Positions 51,960 through 58,942 of a DNA stretch of 58,942 bases are shown one piece after another (within the stretch, counting starts at the first letter, position 1; every line of letters begins with the position of its first letter). This stretch comes from an uncultured Spirochaetaceae bacterium. Lineage in GTDB: Bacteria; Spirochaetota; Spirochaetia; Sphaerochaetales; Sphaerochaetaceae. Under the pieces are notes generated by a model that saw only the letters and a program-made list of their open reading frames with translations, was not told the DNA's origin and made no database searches. Made by a program: the position numbers and the translations under genes. The DNA lies in NCBI GenBank assembly GCA_944389105.1, contig CALXLD010000015.1:1-58942 (forward strand), given 5' to 3'.

Positions 51960-53246
51960 TTATCCAAAAATAAGATTAGGAAGGAACAGTGATATCTGGG
52001 GGACAAGAACCAGTACAAGTATCTCCAGCAAAATAGCTGCAAAGAATGGACCAGATTCTTTTACAAATTCACCTATAGAACAGCCTTCTATTCCACAGAC
52101 GACATATATTCCAGTACCTACAGGCGGAGTCATGCAGCCAAGAGTAATCATAGTGGACATACAGATTCCGAAATGAACAGGATCTATTCCAAGAGATGTG
52201 ACAATCGGAATGAAAATAGGAGTAAGAAGAAGAGTGTTCACATCACTGTCTAGGAACATGCCAGCAAAGAAGAGGAAAACCATCATCAGAAGCATCATCA
52301 AGGTTCCATTTTCAGTAATGGAAAGAAGAAAACTGCTCATGATAACAGGAACCTGTCCATATGTAAGGGCATATCCAAAAATTCCGCTGAATGCAATTAT
52401 GATAATAATGCAGCCAAGATCGGAAATAGCATTCTTAAGCGCTTTGACAAACTTTTCCCAGGTAAGTTCCTTGTAGATTACAACACCGCAGAATATTGAA
52501 TATACGACAGCAAATGCACCAGCTTCAGAAGGCGTAAAGAACCCGAAACGAATTCCAATAATAAGAATCACGGGGAACATAAGAGCCCAGATTGAAGTCT
52601 TGAGGCAATCTAGGAGCTCCCGCAGCGTTGGCCTCTTTGCATCAGGGGCTGGAGCATCGTAACCATGTCTACGCGAGGTAATGGATACAGAAACCATAAG
52701 GAACAAAGCCATCAGGATGCCAGGAACGATTCCAGCAACGAAAAGCTTACCGATTGAAACATTCCCAAGAAATCCGAACAGAATCAACCCTAGGCTAGGC
52801 GGTATCGTAGCTGTGATAAGCCCTGAAAGACAAGTAATTGCAGCAGTATATCCTTTCGGATATCCCTGACGGTCCATTTCAGGTCCCAGAACCCTTATTT
52901 CCATACTTGCATCAGCAACAGCAGAACCTGACACACCTCCCATCAGTGTAGAAAGAACTACATTAACTTGTGCTACCCCACCATACATTCTTCTGGTAAT
53001 CAGGCGCGCAAGTGAAAGAAGATTCTTGGTTATACCTGTTTCATTCATCAGATTGCCAGCAAATATAAAGAAAGGAACTGCAAGAAATGTATATGTCTGA
53101 GTCTGGGCAACTACCCTCTGAACAAGAACACTCCATGGTACAGTAGTTTCAACAAAGAAATAACTGAGTCCCGAAATAGCAATTACAAAAGCTATTGGCA
53201 TGCCTATTATCAGCAGGCCAACAAACAAAACAAGAAGCAATGTCAT
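51960..53246 (-). CDS. TRAP transporter large permease (DctM)
   Basis: A 428-residue protein with about twelve membrane helices, the channel subunit of a Na+-coupled TRAP transporter. Signatures are PFFIFAGNLMNETGI near residue 56, GGVSGSAVADASME near 102 and a C-terminal IDPVHFGICMSTMITLGCMT near 355. Its start overlaps the dctQ stop by 4 nt. Substrate is discussed with the binding protein. Confidence 0.94.
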   Translation of the reverse strand: MTLLLVLFVGLLIIGMPIAFVIAISGLSYFFVETTVPWSVLVQRVVAQTQTYTFLAVPFFIFAGNLMNETGITKNLLSLARLITRRMYGGVAQVNVVLSTLMGGVSGSAVADASMEIRVLGPEMDRQGYPKGYTAAITCLSGLITATIPPSLGLILFGFLGNVSIGKLFVAGIVPGILMALFLMVSVSITSRRHGYDAPAPDAKRPTLRELLDCLKTSIWALMFPVILIIGIRFGFFTPSEAGAFAVVYSIFCGVVIYKELTWEKFVKALKNAISDLGCIIIIIAFSGIFGYALTYGQVPVIMSSFLLSITENGTLMMLLMMVFLFFAGMFLDSDVNTLLLTPIFIPIVTSLGIDPVHFGICMSTMITLGCMTPPVGTGIYVVCGIEGCSIGEFVKESGPFFAAILLEILVLVLVPQISLFLPNLIFG

Positions 53247-53752
53247 TTCCGTTCCTCCTTTCCTCTGTTTTTAACGTCTGCAACAAAGCTTGAGATTATC
53301 GAAAGAATCATAAGTACCGAGCATACGGGCAAGCTGATTGTGACCCATGCATACCTAATTGGAAGTGTCTGGAAAGTACGCGAAAGATTAGACAAAGCAA
53401 GCTGCACACCATAATAGACAAAGAAACACAGGATACCAATCATGAGGATTCTGGTTATAATGCTGATAACGATTCTTACCTTTTCCGGAAATTTCTTATA
53501 GAGCATATCTACACCAGGAAGAGCCCCATTACGTAAAGCTATATCTCCACTGAGAAATGCAAGCCAGGCGAAGAACAGCTGAGTTACATCCATCGTCCAC
53601 TGGATTGGTATACCAAGTTTACGGGTGATTGCAGAAACAAACGATAACACAACAATCGTCACGAACAATACAGCCGCGATAATAACTTCCACTTTGCACA
53701 TGCTGCTGTATATTTTTCCGATTATGCTTTGTCTGCCGGTGTTATCAGACAT
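53243..53752 (-). CDS. TRAP transporter small permease (DctQ)
   Basis: A 169-residue protein with four membrane helices, the small subunit that scaffolds DctM. FFAWLAFLSGDIALRNGAL near residue 68 is the usual DctQ motif (W-x-x-F/L-GA-x-R). GGAGGC lies near the ATG. The coding end overlaps dctM, showing they are translated together. Confidence 0.9.
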   Translation of the reverse strand: MSDNTGRQSIIGKIYSSMCKVEVIIAAVLFVTIVVLSFVSAITRKLGIPIQWTMDVTQLFFAWLAFLSGDIALRNGALPGVDMLYKKFPEKVRIVISIITRILMIGILCFFVYYGVQLALSNLSRTFQTLPIRYAWVTISLPVCSVLMILSIISSFVADVKNRGKEERK

Positions 53753-53811
53753 ATTGAAGCCTCCTTGAGTATGTCAGGACTGCTGTCTTAGCAGCCCTGA
53801 CACTGAATCAA

Positions 53812-54789
53812 TCAGATTAAAGAAAGAATCTGATCTCTGAGTTCTGTGTAACCCAGCTTTTCATATACTGGTTCGACAGCTTCTTTGAATACGCTCTGAT
53901 CCACTTCATGGATAATCATTCCCTGTGCTGCCATTTCTGCTTCTTCCTCTGCGATCATATTCTCTATGATTCCCTGATACTTTATGCCTATCTCTTTGAA
54001 TGTTCTGACAAAAAGATCCTGCGCCTCTGGGCTCCAGGAATTGAACACTGCAGTTCCTGTACATGGACAGCCAATAAGGAGGAAGTGCTCAGTTTTATTC
54101 AGATACTTGCATACTTCATATATGTGGGAGGCATATACGGTTGGAGTCTGAGCCTCACATCCATCAATAGCAGTCTGCTCTATTGCGGAATAAACTTCAG
54201 ACCATGACATCGGTGTGGCTACTGCACCCATAGCATTAACGCTTTCTGTGAATACAGGACTTCCGATTGTCCTTATTTTCTGTCCTTTGAGGTCTGCAGG
54301 AGTATTAACCTCTTTATTAAGAACAAAATTTCTTGGCCCACTGTACCAGTTGGCTGTTATAAGCTTGACGCCATAATTCTCAAGTTCTTTTTCCCAGCCC
54401 TTGAAAAGATCGGTTTCAATCAGGTCATTTATTACCGAGATATCATCGAAGATGTACGGCATCTGGATAATACCGATTTCATTAACAAAACTCATGAGAC
54501 GTCCAGGATCAGAAATGGTAACTATTGGTGCTCCCTGAATTGCCTGCTCCAAAGTATCATCATTTGAGCCAAGAGCACCTCCGATGAAAACTTCGCACTC
54601 AAAGAGGCCGCTTTCATTGAGGATATCCCTTATTTCATAGAGAGCCTGTGACTCAATATCTTCAGCTCCATTCTCAGTTGAGAACTGTACTTTGTATGGT
54701 CCATCAGTTCCAGCTTCGCGATTGCCTCCAGCAAAAACCATCGACACAACAACAGCAAAAACCAAAATTACAGTAAAAAGCTTTTTCAT
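53812..54789 (-). CDS. TRAP transporter substrate-binding protein (DctP)
   Basis: A 325-residue periplasmic binding protein. The signal peptide ends VVVSMVFAGG, as in the ABC binding protein of this window. DctP features are IGGALGSNDDTLEQAIQGA near residue 68, the substrate-carboxylate arginine in LKGQKIRTIGSPVF near 168 and AIEQTAIDGCEAQ near 200. It delivers an organic acid to DctQM. The neighbouring NagB-like enzyme suggests an acidic aminosugar or a related sugar acid rather than a C4-dicarboxylate. AAGGAGGCGAATGA precedes the ATG. Confidence 0.92.
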   Translation of the reverse strand: MKKLFTVILVFAVVVSMVFAGGNREAGTDGPYKVQFSTENGAEDIESQALYEIRDILNESGLFECEVFIGGALGSNDDTLEQAIQGAPIVTISDPGRLMSFVNEIGIIQMPYIFDDISVINDLIETDLFKGWEKELENYGVKLITANWYSGPRNFVLNKEVNTPADLKGQKIRTIGSPVFTESVNAMGAVATPMSWSEVYSAIEQTAIDGCEAQTPTVYASHIYEVCKYLNKTEHFLLIGCPCTGTAVFNSWSPEAQDLFVRTFKEIGIKYQGIIENMIAEEEAEMAAQGMIIHEVDQSVFKEAVEPVYEKLGYTELRDQILSLI

Positions 54790-54820
54790 TCATTCGCCTC
54801 CTTTTTGAACAACTAAAAAG

Positions 54821-55612
54821 CTATAACCTTGTTCTGACTCCAGTCATTTCAGGAATTCCTGCACCTGAATCGGAATCAAGGAAAAGATTGCAATCAGGAT
54901 GCAGACGCATCGCAGTTGCAGGGCATTCAACATCAATGCTCCCAAGCAAAAGTCTTCTGCATGCCATATTCTTTCTACCGCTAGGGACAGTGCATACAAG
55001 GTGATCTGCGCTCAGCAATGCGGGTACAGTAACGGTAACAGCTGTCTTTGGTACATCATCTAGAGTAGCAAAAGCTCCATCGTGTACCTGCTGCATCCTG
55101 CATACATCATCAAGCTCTACGATCTTAACTGTTTCCGGATCCTTCAAGTCAGCCATAATCGGATCATTGAATGCAATGTGCCCATTCTCCCCTACGCCAA
55201 GAAATACAACGTCTATCGGTTTTTCACGGAGCATCTCTGCATATCTGCGACAGCTTTCTTCCGGGTTATCACGTGGAATGACGATTCTATGAAAAGCCTT
55301 TACGGGGACATGCCCTATGATTGTCCTGTCAAGATAACTGCTGAAACTTACGGGATTATCAGGAGTTATTCCTATATATTCGTCCATATGGAAGACCTCA
55401 ACTCTGGACCAATCTATCTTTCTGCTTGTTCTCAGATACCCAAGAACTTCATTCTGACTAGGTGCTGACCCCATGATTACGCGGACTACATCTTTCTGTT
55501 CCAGAGCCTGCATAAGAAGTCTCTCACCACACTTGCCAGCAGCAATGCCCATTTCTTCTCTTGTCGGGGAAATGCTTACATGCATTGAATAACTAATCGT
55601 CTGGCTTGACAT
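54821..55612 (-). CDS. nagB: Glucosamine-6-phosphate deaminase (NagB family)
   Basis: A 263-residue NagB/6-phosphogluconolactonase-fold enzyme. Motifs: phosphate loop GSAPSQNEVL near residue 48, FHMDEYIGI near 74 with the catalytic Asp, and LGVGENGHIAFNDP near 137 with the catalytic His. TVPALLSADHLVCTVPSGRKN lies further on. It converts glucosamine-6-phosphate (or a close analogue) to fructose-6-phosphate and ammonia. It is first in the TRAP operon, AGGAGG lies before the ATG, and a LacI operator is upstream. A specialised substrate is possible because NagB is rarely tied to TRAP uptake. Confidence 0.85.
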   Translation of the reverse strand: MSSQTISYSMHVSISPTREEMGIAAGKCGERLLMQALEQKDVVRVIMGSAPSQNEVLGYLRTSRKIDWSRVEVFHMDEYIGITPDNPVSFSSYLDRTIIGHVPVKAFHRIVIPRDNPEESCRRYAEMLREKPIDVVFLGVGENGHIAFNDPIMADLKDPETVKIVELDDVCRMQQVHDGAFATLDDVPKTAVTVTVPALLSADHLVCTVPSGRKNMACRRLLLGSIDVECPATAMRLHPDCNLFLDSDSGAGIPEMTGVRTRL

Positions 55613-55635
55613 ATAACCTCCTGCTTTTATTTATT

Positions 55636-55651
55636 ACGAAAACGTTTTCGT
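55636..55651. promoter_or_regulatory. LacI-family operator upstream of nagB/TRAP operon
   Basis: ACGAAAACGTTTTCGT is a perfect 16-bp palindrome with the central CG typical of LacI-family sites. It lies 15-30 nt downstream of the -10 box and 24-39 nt before the nagB ATG, a position where a bound repressor would block transcription. Confidence 0.8.
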
Positions 55652-55665
55652 TATCGCTTTCTTAT

Positions 55666-55693
55666 AGCATATCATTGAAATTGCTACTGTCAA
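55666..55693 (-). promoter_or_regulatory. Promoter of nagB/TRAP/lacI operon
   Basis: On the minus strand TTGACA (55688-55693), a 16-nt spacer ending in TGA, and TATGCT (55666-55671). A strong consensus promoter just upstream of the operator fits repression-controlled expression. Confidence 0.75.
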
Positions 55694-55774
55694 GAAAAAC
55701 ACTAAAAAATCAAGATTCAATGGAAAGAGACGATTTTACTACTTCTTTAATAGACTTTTGGACGCAAAGATCTT

Positions 55775-56002
55775 TTATATCTTTAGCATATCGCGAACCT
55801 CTTTCATTACCTGCCGAAGCCTCAGGGTGATATCACTTAAGTCATATGAGAACAGTGATCCGAAATATTCCTTTGAAAAACCTGTAACTGCAGAGAAAAG
55901 TCAACTATGGAAGTCTAAATCTACAATACAGAAATCATAAAACCTACAAAGTCCGTTTATTACTTTGGTTACAGAGAAATCTCTTTCCTCACAAAAATCA
56001 TA
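55775..56002 (-). pseudogene. Possible remnant of a small protein gene with in-frame TGA
   Basis: Seventy-five codons on the minus strand read as protein-like sequence broken only by TGA at 55901-55903. Upstream of it is TKVINGLCRFYDFCIVDLDF and downstream GFSKEYFGSLFSYDLSDI, ending MKEVRDMLKI. No start codon with ribosome site is clear and no family is recognised. It occupies most of the otherwise empty 55652-56018 gap. It could be chance. Confidence 0.3.
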
Positions 56003-56018
56003 TCAAAGCTGGCATTGT

Positions 56019-56059
56019 AATCAATTTTTTATTGATTTTTATGTAATTTGCAATATTTT
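56019..56059 (+). promoter_or_regulatory. Promoter and inverted repeat of the RelB-type antitoxin operon
   Basis: AATCAAT (56019-56025) and ATTGATT (56031-56037) form a perfect 7-bp inverted repeat. It overlaps the -35 box TTGATT (56032-56037), which is 16 nt from TATTTT (56054-56059). Autoregulation by the antitoxin is the natural reading. Confidence 0.5.
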
Positions 56060-56079
56060 ATCTATAAGGAGGATATAAA

Positions 56080-56361
56080 ATGTCTCAGTCTACATACAGC
56101 ATCAGAATGGACAGCGATCTCAAGAAGGATTTCGATTCCATATGTGAGGAATTCGGGATGTCTTCCACAACAGCTATAAATGTCTTCGCAAAAGCCGTTG
56201 TCAGGGAACGTCGCATCCCTTTTGAAATCAAATCCGAAAACAAGGGGATGAATGCTTTCAATGCCCTTCGCCAATCAGCAAGGAGAAATGGGGTACAGGA
56301 TATGAGTATGGAAGAGATTGATGAGGAGATCAGGCAGGCAAGAGAAAGGATTGGAGAATAA
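56080..56361 (+). CDS. RelB/DinJ-family antitoxin
   Basis: A 93-residue protein. The N-terminal ribbon-helix-helix (YSIRMDSDLKKDFDSICEEF, then GMSSTTAINVFAKAVV) is diagnostic of RelB/DinJ antitoxins; the acidic C-terminal helix (EIDEEIRQARERIGE) would wrap the toxin. AAGGAGG lies before the ATG. Its stop codon overlaps the start region of a PIN-domain toxin gene, an unusual partner, since DinJ normally pairs with YafQ/RelE-type toxins. Confidence 0.9.
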   Translation: MSQSTYSIRMDSDLKKDFDSICEEFGMSSTTAINVFAKAVVRERRIPFEIKSENKGMNAFNALRQSARRNGVQDMSMEEIDEEIRQARERIGE

Positions 56362-56759
56362 TCAGGAAAGTCATAATCGATACCAATGTCATTGTCTCAG
56401 CCCTTCTTTCAAACCGTGAAGATACCACAACAGTCAGAATACTCAGGCTGCTTCTTGATGGACGTATCATTACAATCATCACAAATGAAATCTTCAGTGA
56501 ATACGGAGAAGTCCTCAGACGGAAGAAATTCAGATTTCCAGAAGAAAGCATTTCTGTACTCCTTGATGAAATCAGAAAAAAGTCCGCAATAATTAACCAT
56601 TCTATCTCAGATATCGAACTCCCCGATGAAAATGATCGACCGTTTCTGGATGCTTTATTAGCAGAAGATGAATCAATTCTTGTAACAGGGAACCTGAAGC
56701 ATTTTCTTCAGCACGAACGGATCATAACGGCAAGAGACTTTATTGATTTGTATAAGTAG
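56361..56759 (+). CDS. PIN-domain toxin (COG1569 type) lacking a standard start codon
   Basis: The frame encodes a complete PIN RNase of about 132 residues. RKVIIDTNVIVSALLS carries the first acidic residue, NEIFSEYGEVLRRKKF the second, and DRPFLDALLAEDESILVTGN the others. Members cleave RNA and are neutralised by the upstream antitoxin. Where an ATG is expected, overlapping the antitoxin TAA, the codon is ATC (56361), preceded by ATA (56358). Neither is a normal start, so the toxin is probably silenced or expressed very weakly. Confidence 0.75.
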   Translation: MRKVIIDTNVIVSALLSNREDTTTVRILRLLLDGRIITIITNEIFSEYGEVLRRKKFRFPEESISVLLDEIRKKSAIINHSISDIELPDENDRPFLDALLAEDESILVTGNLKHFLQHERIITARDFIDLYK

Positions 56760-57019
56760 CAAAAATGAGACCCGATCAGGTAATTTTCTTTGCCCTGTTC
56801 CGGGAATTGTAAATACCGCAATGGATATATTACGAACCCTGATTTTTCAGAGATAGAAGATGGACATTCGAAGATATAAGTGATCTCCATATACGGATTT
56901 ATTGACGAATAACAGCTTCTCGCCATCGACTCATATCTGACTTGTTCTACGGAGAACTTATCAAACCAGAAAGGCTCAGAGAAGATTTCAGGAAGCAATG
57001 GAAATCATATAAACATGAA

Positions 57020-57073
57020 TTGGCAAATAATGAATGGGTATGTTATATTATCTATGTAAGAAATTCTTACATA
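57020..57073 (+). promoter_or_regulatory. Promoter and operator of the AbrB-type antitoxin operon
   Basis: TTGGCA (57020-57025), an 18-nt spacer and TATATT (57044-57049) are followed by a 21-bp inverted repeat with perfect 9-bp arms TATGTAAGA/TCTTACATA (57053-57073). It covers the expected transcription start and is a likely autoregulatory site. The rest of the 56760-57019 gap shows no gene I can support. Confidence 0.65.
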
Positions 57074-57086
57074 AGGAGGTTTAAAC

Positions 57087-57359
57087 ATGACCATGCAGCT
57101 TGTATCAGTATCTTCAAAAGGTCAGATAGCCATTCCAGTAAGCTATCGTAAAGCCTTGTCGATAAAGGAAGGGAGCCAGCTTGTCATTTATTCAGATGGT
57201 GAAAATATCATCCTGAAGCCTGTTAAACTTCCATCAGAAGATAAGCTTTCAGCCGCACTTGCAAAAGCCAGAGAATATGCTGAGAAAGAAGGGCTGACAG
57301 AAGATGATATCAAGAAGGCTATCAGCGAATCCCGAAAAGCAAGGAAAGAACTTGCATGA
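57087..57359 (+). CDS. SpoVT/AbrB-domain antitoxin
   Basis: A 90-residue protein. The N-terminal AbrB swapped-hairpin domain is LVSVSSKGQIAIPVSYRKAL with a following EGSQLVIYSDGENIILKPV. A charged helical tail (residues 50-90) would bind the toxin. AAGGAGG precedes the ATG. The gene overlaps its PIN toxin by 4 nt (ATGA). It looks intact. Confidence 0.9.
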   Translation: MTMQLVSVSSKGQIAIPVSYRKALSIKEGSQLVIYSDGENIILKPVKLPSEDKLSAALAKAREYAEKEGLTEDDIKKAISESRKARKELA

Positions 57360-57761
57360 AGATAGTAATAGATACTAACATATTCATCTCTGCTGTCTTC
57401 TTCGGAGGACTTCCCCTAAAAGTTCTTCAATCCGTCATTTCAAAACAGAATGATGCATATATATATATCACCTGAAATATGGGATGAGTATAACGATGTC
57501 ATCGAGAGAATGACAAAGAAATATCCATCAAGGCTGAAGCAGCAGCTCATTGATGAAGTCTTCAAGATATTCAAAGTAATTATCCCTTCATCCGAGATCA
57601 GCATATGCAGAGACCCTGACGATGACAAATTCATCTCCTGTGCTATCGATGCAGAGTGTATGTATATCGTATCAGGAGATGATGATCTTCTATCACTTGG
57701 AAATATTGATGATCTCAGCATCTGTACACCAGCAGAATTCCTGAACGCTATGAAGAGATAG
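57356..57761 (+). pseudogene. PIN-domain toxin, frameshifted at an (AT)6 repeat
   Basis: It begins ATG at 57356 with the normal PIN start KIVIDTNIFISAVFFGG, reads 39 codons and stops at TGA 57473. The remaining PIN sequence (SPEIWDEYNDVIERMTKKYP, then DPDDDKFISCAIDAECMYIV) continues in another frame to 57761. The shift lies at six AT units (57457-57468). One more AT would restore a single frame reading NDAYIYISPEIW. It is either a decaying toxin or a repeat-driven on/off switch. Confidence 0.85.
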
Positions 57762-57807
57762 GAAAACTTATAATATTGCTCGAAACCTTCCCAATCTGAA
57801 GAAGCCC

Positions 57808-58824
57808 TTACCTTACCTCATGCGTATAGTTGTCACTCATTCTTTCACTCTGGCGTCCTACAATGAGACGGAGATTATTGCCATCAATCTCACCTCGAAG
57901 CATCGAATTGAAGAAATGCCTTAGAGAATGGAAGTCTATGTTTCTTTCCTTCCTCTTCTCCTCCGTGATACCGATAGCAGCAAGAGCTGCATAGTAGTAC
58001 TTGTTGATATAACTTCCAGCTATCGGAGTATCAGCAGAGTTATCAGACCAGAAGATAAGGCCATTCTTATGTGGATTGGAATCTGCCATCTTCACAAGCT
58101 ACCAAGCAAATACATTTGATACAAGAACGTGCCTTACTCTCTTCCCTTTTGTAGACTTGAAACCATCAGTCTTGGCAAAATTCTCCCTGACAGTGATGAT
58201 AGCCTGATCCTCATATTCAACGTTGTTCTCAACGAATTCGATACAGTCCTTCTTGAGAGCCCGTATCTCTCCTTGTCTCATGCCTGTTGTAGCAGCAAGT
58301 GCGACAGCAAGATAGATCTTCATGCTGATGCGTCCTGCAAATCCTTCTTTTCTCAGATATTCAAGAACAGCTTCGACTTCTGCTTTTGCAGGGATACCCC
58401 TGTCTTTCTGATCTCTCTGAAGCATTTTTATATTCTGCCTCGGATTCGCCTTGATCATTCCTCTTGCGAAAGCCTCATTCAAAGGCTTCTGCACAGAGAG
58501 GATGACATTGTTGATTGTCGAGTTTGAGATGCTTCCTTTCTTCGTCTTATTCTTAAGCTTGACGTAGGATGAATTGTCAAAATCCTAGAAGCTTAGAACA
58601 TACTCTGCAAAGTTAGGCGATTTCTTCTCCTTCGTCGTAAGCCCTTCCTCATAGGCTCTCACAGCGATTGAGGCTGCTACACTTCTTGTTCCGATACGAC
58701 GGAAGCGGTCATCTCCAAGCTTGCTTCTCAGGTTTTCTATACTAAGTCCAGGATCATAGCTCTTTTTCTCAGGATTCCAGAAGCGAACATAATAGCAGAC
58801 ACCTTTTGCTCTGCGCGCGTTGAA
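57808..58824 (-). pseudogene. Tyrosine recombinase (phage-type integrase) with two in-frame TAG codons
   Basis: One frame of about 338 codons. The N-terminal part contains GVCYYVRFWNPEKKSYDPG. A SAM-like core-binding region (SNSTINNVILSVQKPLNEA) and a catalytic domain follow, with Arg in TGMRQGEIRALK, HxxR in HSLRHFF and the nucleophile Tyr in SDNYTHEVR. TAG occurs at 58585-58587 and 58099-58101 with no frameshift. An in-frame TGA at 58825-58827 lies before the first codon and no start is evident. TAG is used as a normal stop elsewhere in the window, so this is probably a pseudogene. Confidence 0.8.
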
Positions 58825-58882
58825 TCAAAAATAATCTAACCGAAGGAAAAGCTGAGAATCAAAAATAAAATCTAACCGAAGG
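58822..58882. repeat. Two tandem ~25-bp direct repeats at the edge of a possible insertion element
   Basis: Copies at 58822-58846 and 58856-58882 share GAATCAAAAATAA and ATCTAACCGAAGG; the second has two extra A residues. They sit where the recombinase sequence breaks off and just before a new reading frame, as expected for the end of an inserted element. The other end is outside the window. Confidence 0.5.
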
Positions 58883-58917
58883 GATAGGATGCTTATGGTA
58901 TGAAAAGGAAGAAAGCC

Positions 58918-58942
58918 ATGAGCAGGAAGGCCAGGGATGAAC
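58918..58942 (+). CDS. Start of a possible transposase (truncated by window end)
   Basis: Only eight codons are visible: ATG 58918 with AAGGAAG upstream, reading MSRKARDE. An in-frame ATG at 58900 would add KRKKAM. The start resembles DDE-type transposases of IS481-like elements that begin MSRK/MSKK, and it lies next to the tandem repeats. Far too short for a firm assignment. Confidence 0.3.

Noticed and set aside
56760..57019. Possible gene between the two toxin-antitoxin modules
   Set aside because: Short frames on both strands (for example around 56942 and 56708-56998) have no ribosome site, family or consistent codon pattern.
1..58942. CRISPR arrays, rRNA genes and riboswitches
   Set aside because: Reading for regularly spaced repeats, rRNA cores and known riboswitch cores (including before the methylthioadenosine, cysE and fhs genes) gave nothing convincing. 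A covariance-model search would settle this.

Overview
The window looks like chromosomal DNA of a host-associated spirochaete, probably near Sphaerochaeta or its gut relatives. This is inferred from protein features: solute-binding proteins whose signal peptides end in a V-F-A-G-G motif, a YesN/YesM pair beside a sugar ABC importer, TRAP transport, and a patatin with a predicted outer-membrane barrel. No rRNA is present to confirm it. Most of the window is densely packed housekeeping sequence with 4-bp operon overlaps and convergent genes that meet or overlap at their ends.

Layout. 1-5.2 kb: end of an acyl-CoA synthetase, then a methylthioadenosine salvage operon (deaminase, cupin, mtnA, unknown) and a convergent AGE-family sugar epimerase. 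5.3-8.1 kb: small lipoprotein, a five-gene tRNA operon (His-Arg-Lys-Leu-Gly) with promoter and terminator, and a second acyl-CoA synthetase. 8.2-28.2 kb: RNA and envelope housekeeping (DEAD-box helicase, TrpR-like protein, cardiolipin synthase, queH, TPR protein, patatin, tRNA-Leu, HlyIII, YbaK, nitroreductase, tRNA-Pro, RluA enzyme, PHP phosphatase, DbpA-type RNA-binding protein, MBL hydrolase, DksA-like protein, thrH, DMT and AI-2E-type transporters, SpoU methylase, GDPD, ferredoxin-like DUF362 protein). 28.3-31.8 kb: a visibly more A+T-rich cassette of RidA, YheO/DauR-like regulator, class-V PLP enzyme and dicarboxylate/amino-acid symporter. 32-33.7 kb: fhs.

33.7-43.4 kb is a carbohydrate locus. 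A YesN-type regulator and a frameshifted YesM-type kinase diverge from an ABC importer, a cytoplasmic heparinase II/III-like lyase and a GH88 unsaturated glucuronyl hydrolase. Together they suggest import and intracellular breakdown of unsaturated uronic-acid (glycosaminoglycan-type) oligosaccharides. 43.5-50.7 kb holds cysE-cysK, secreted and TPR proteins, an anion permease, ung, and a DUF1538 membrane protein with a tandem PII-like protein. 50.7-55.7 kb is a TRAP transporter/NagB/LacI operon with a perfect LacI-type operator.

The right end (55.7-58.9 kb) is a decaying accessory region. It holds a gene remnant, two antitoxin/PIN-toxin modules whose toxins both look damaged while the antitoxins look intact, a tyrosine recombinase with two in-frame TAG codons, a ~25-bp tandem repeat and the start of a possible transposase.

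The strongest window-wide signal is promoter architecture. At 14 operon-leading genes a sigma-70-like -10 box ends exactly 6 or 7 nt before the start codon, with no Shine-Dalgarno sequence. Operon-internal genes and several other leading genes carry clear Shine-Dalgarno sequences. This implies widespread leaderless transcription, and it was used here to choose many starts.
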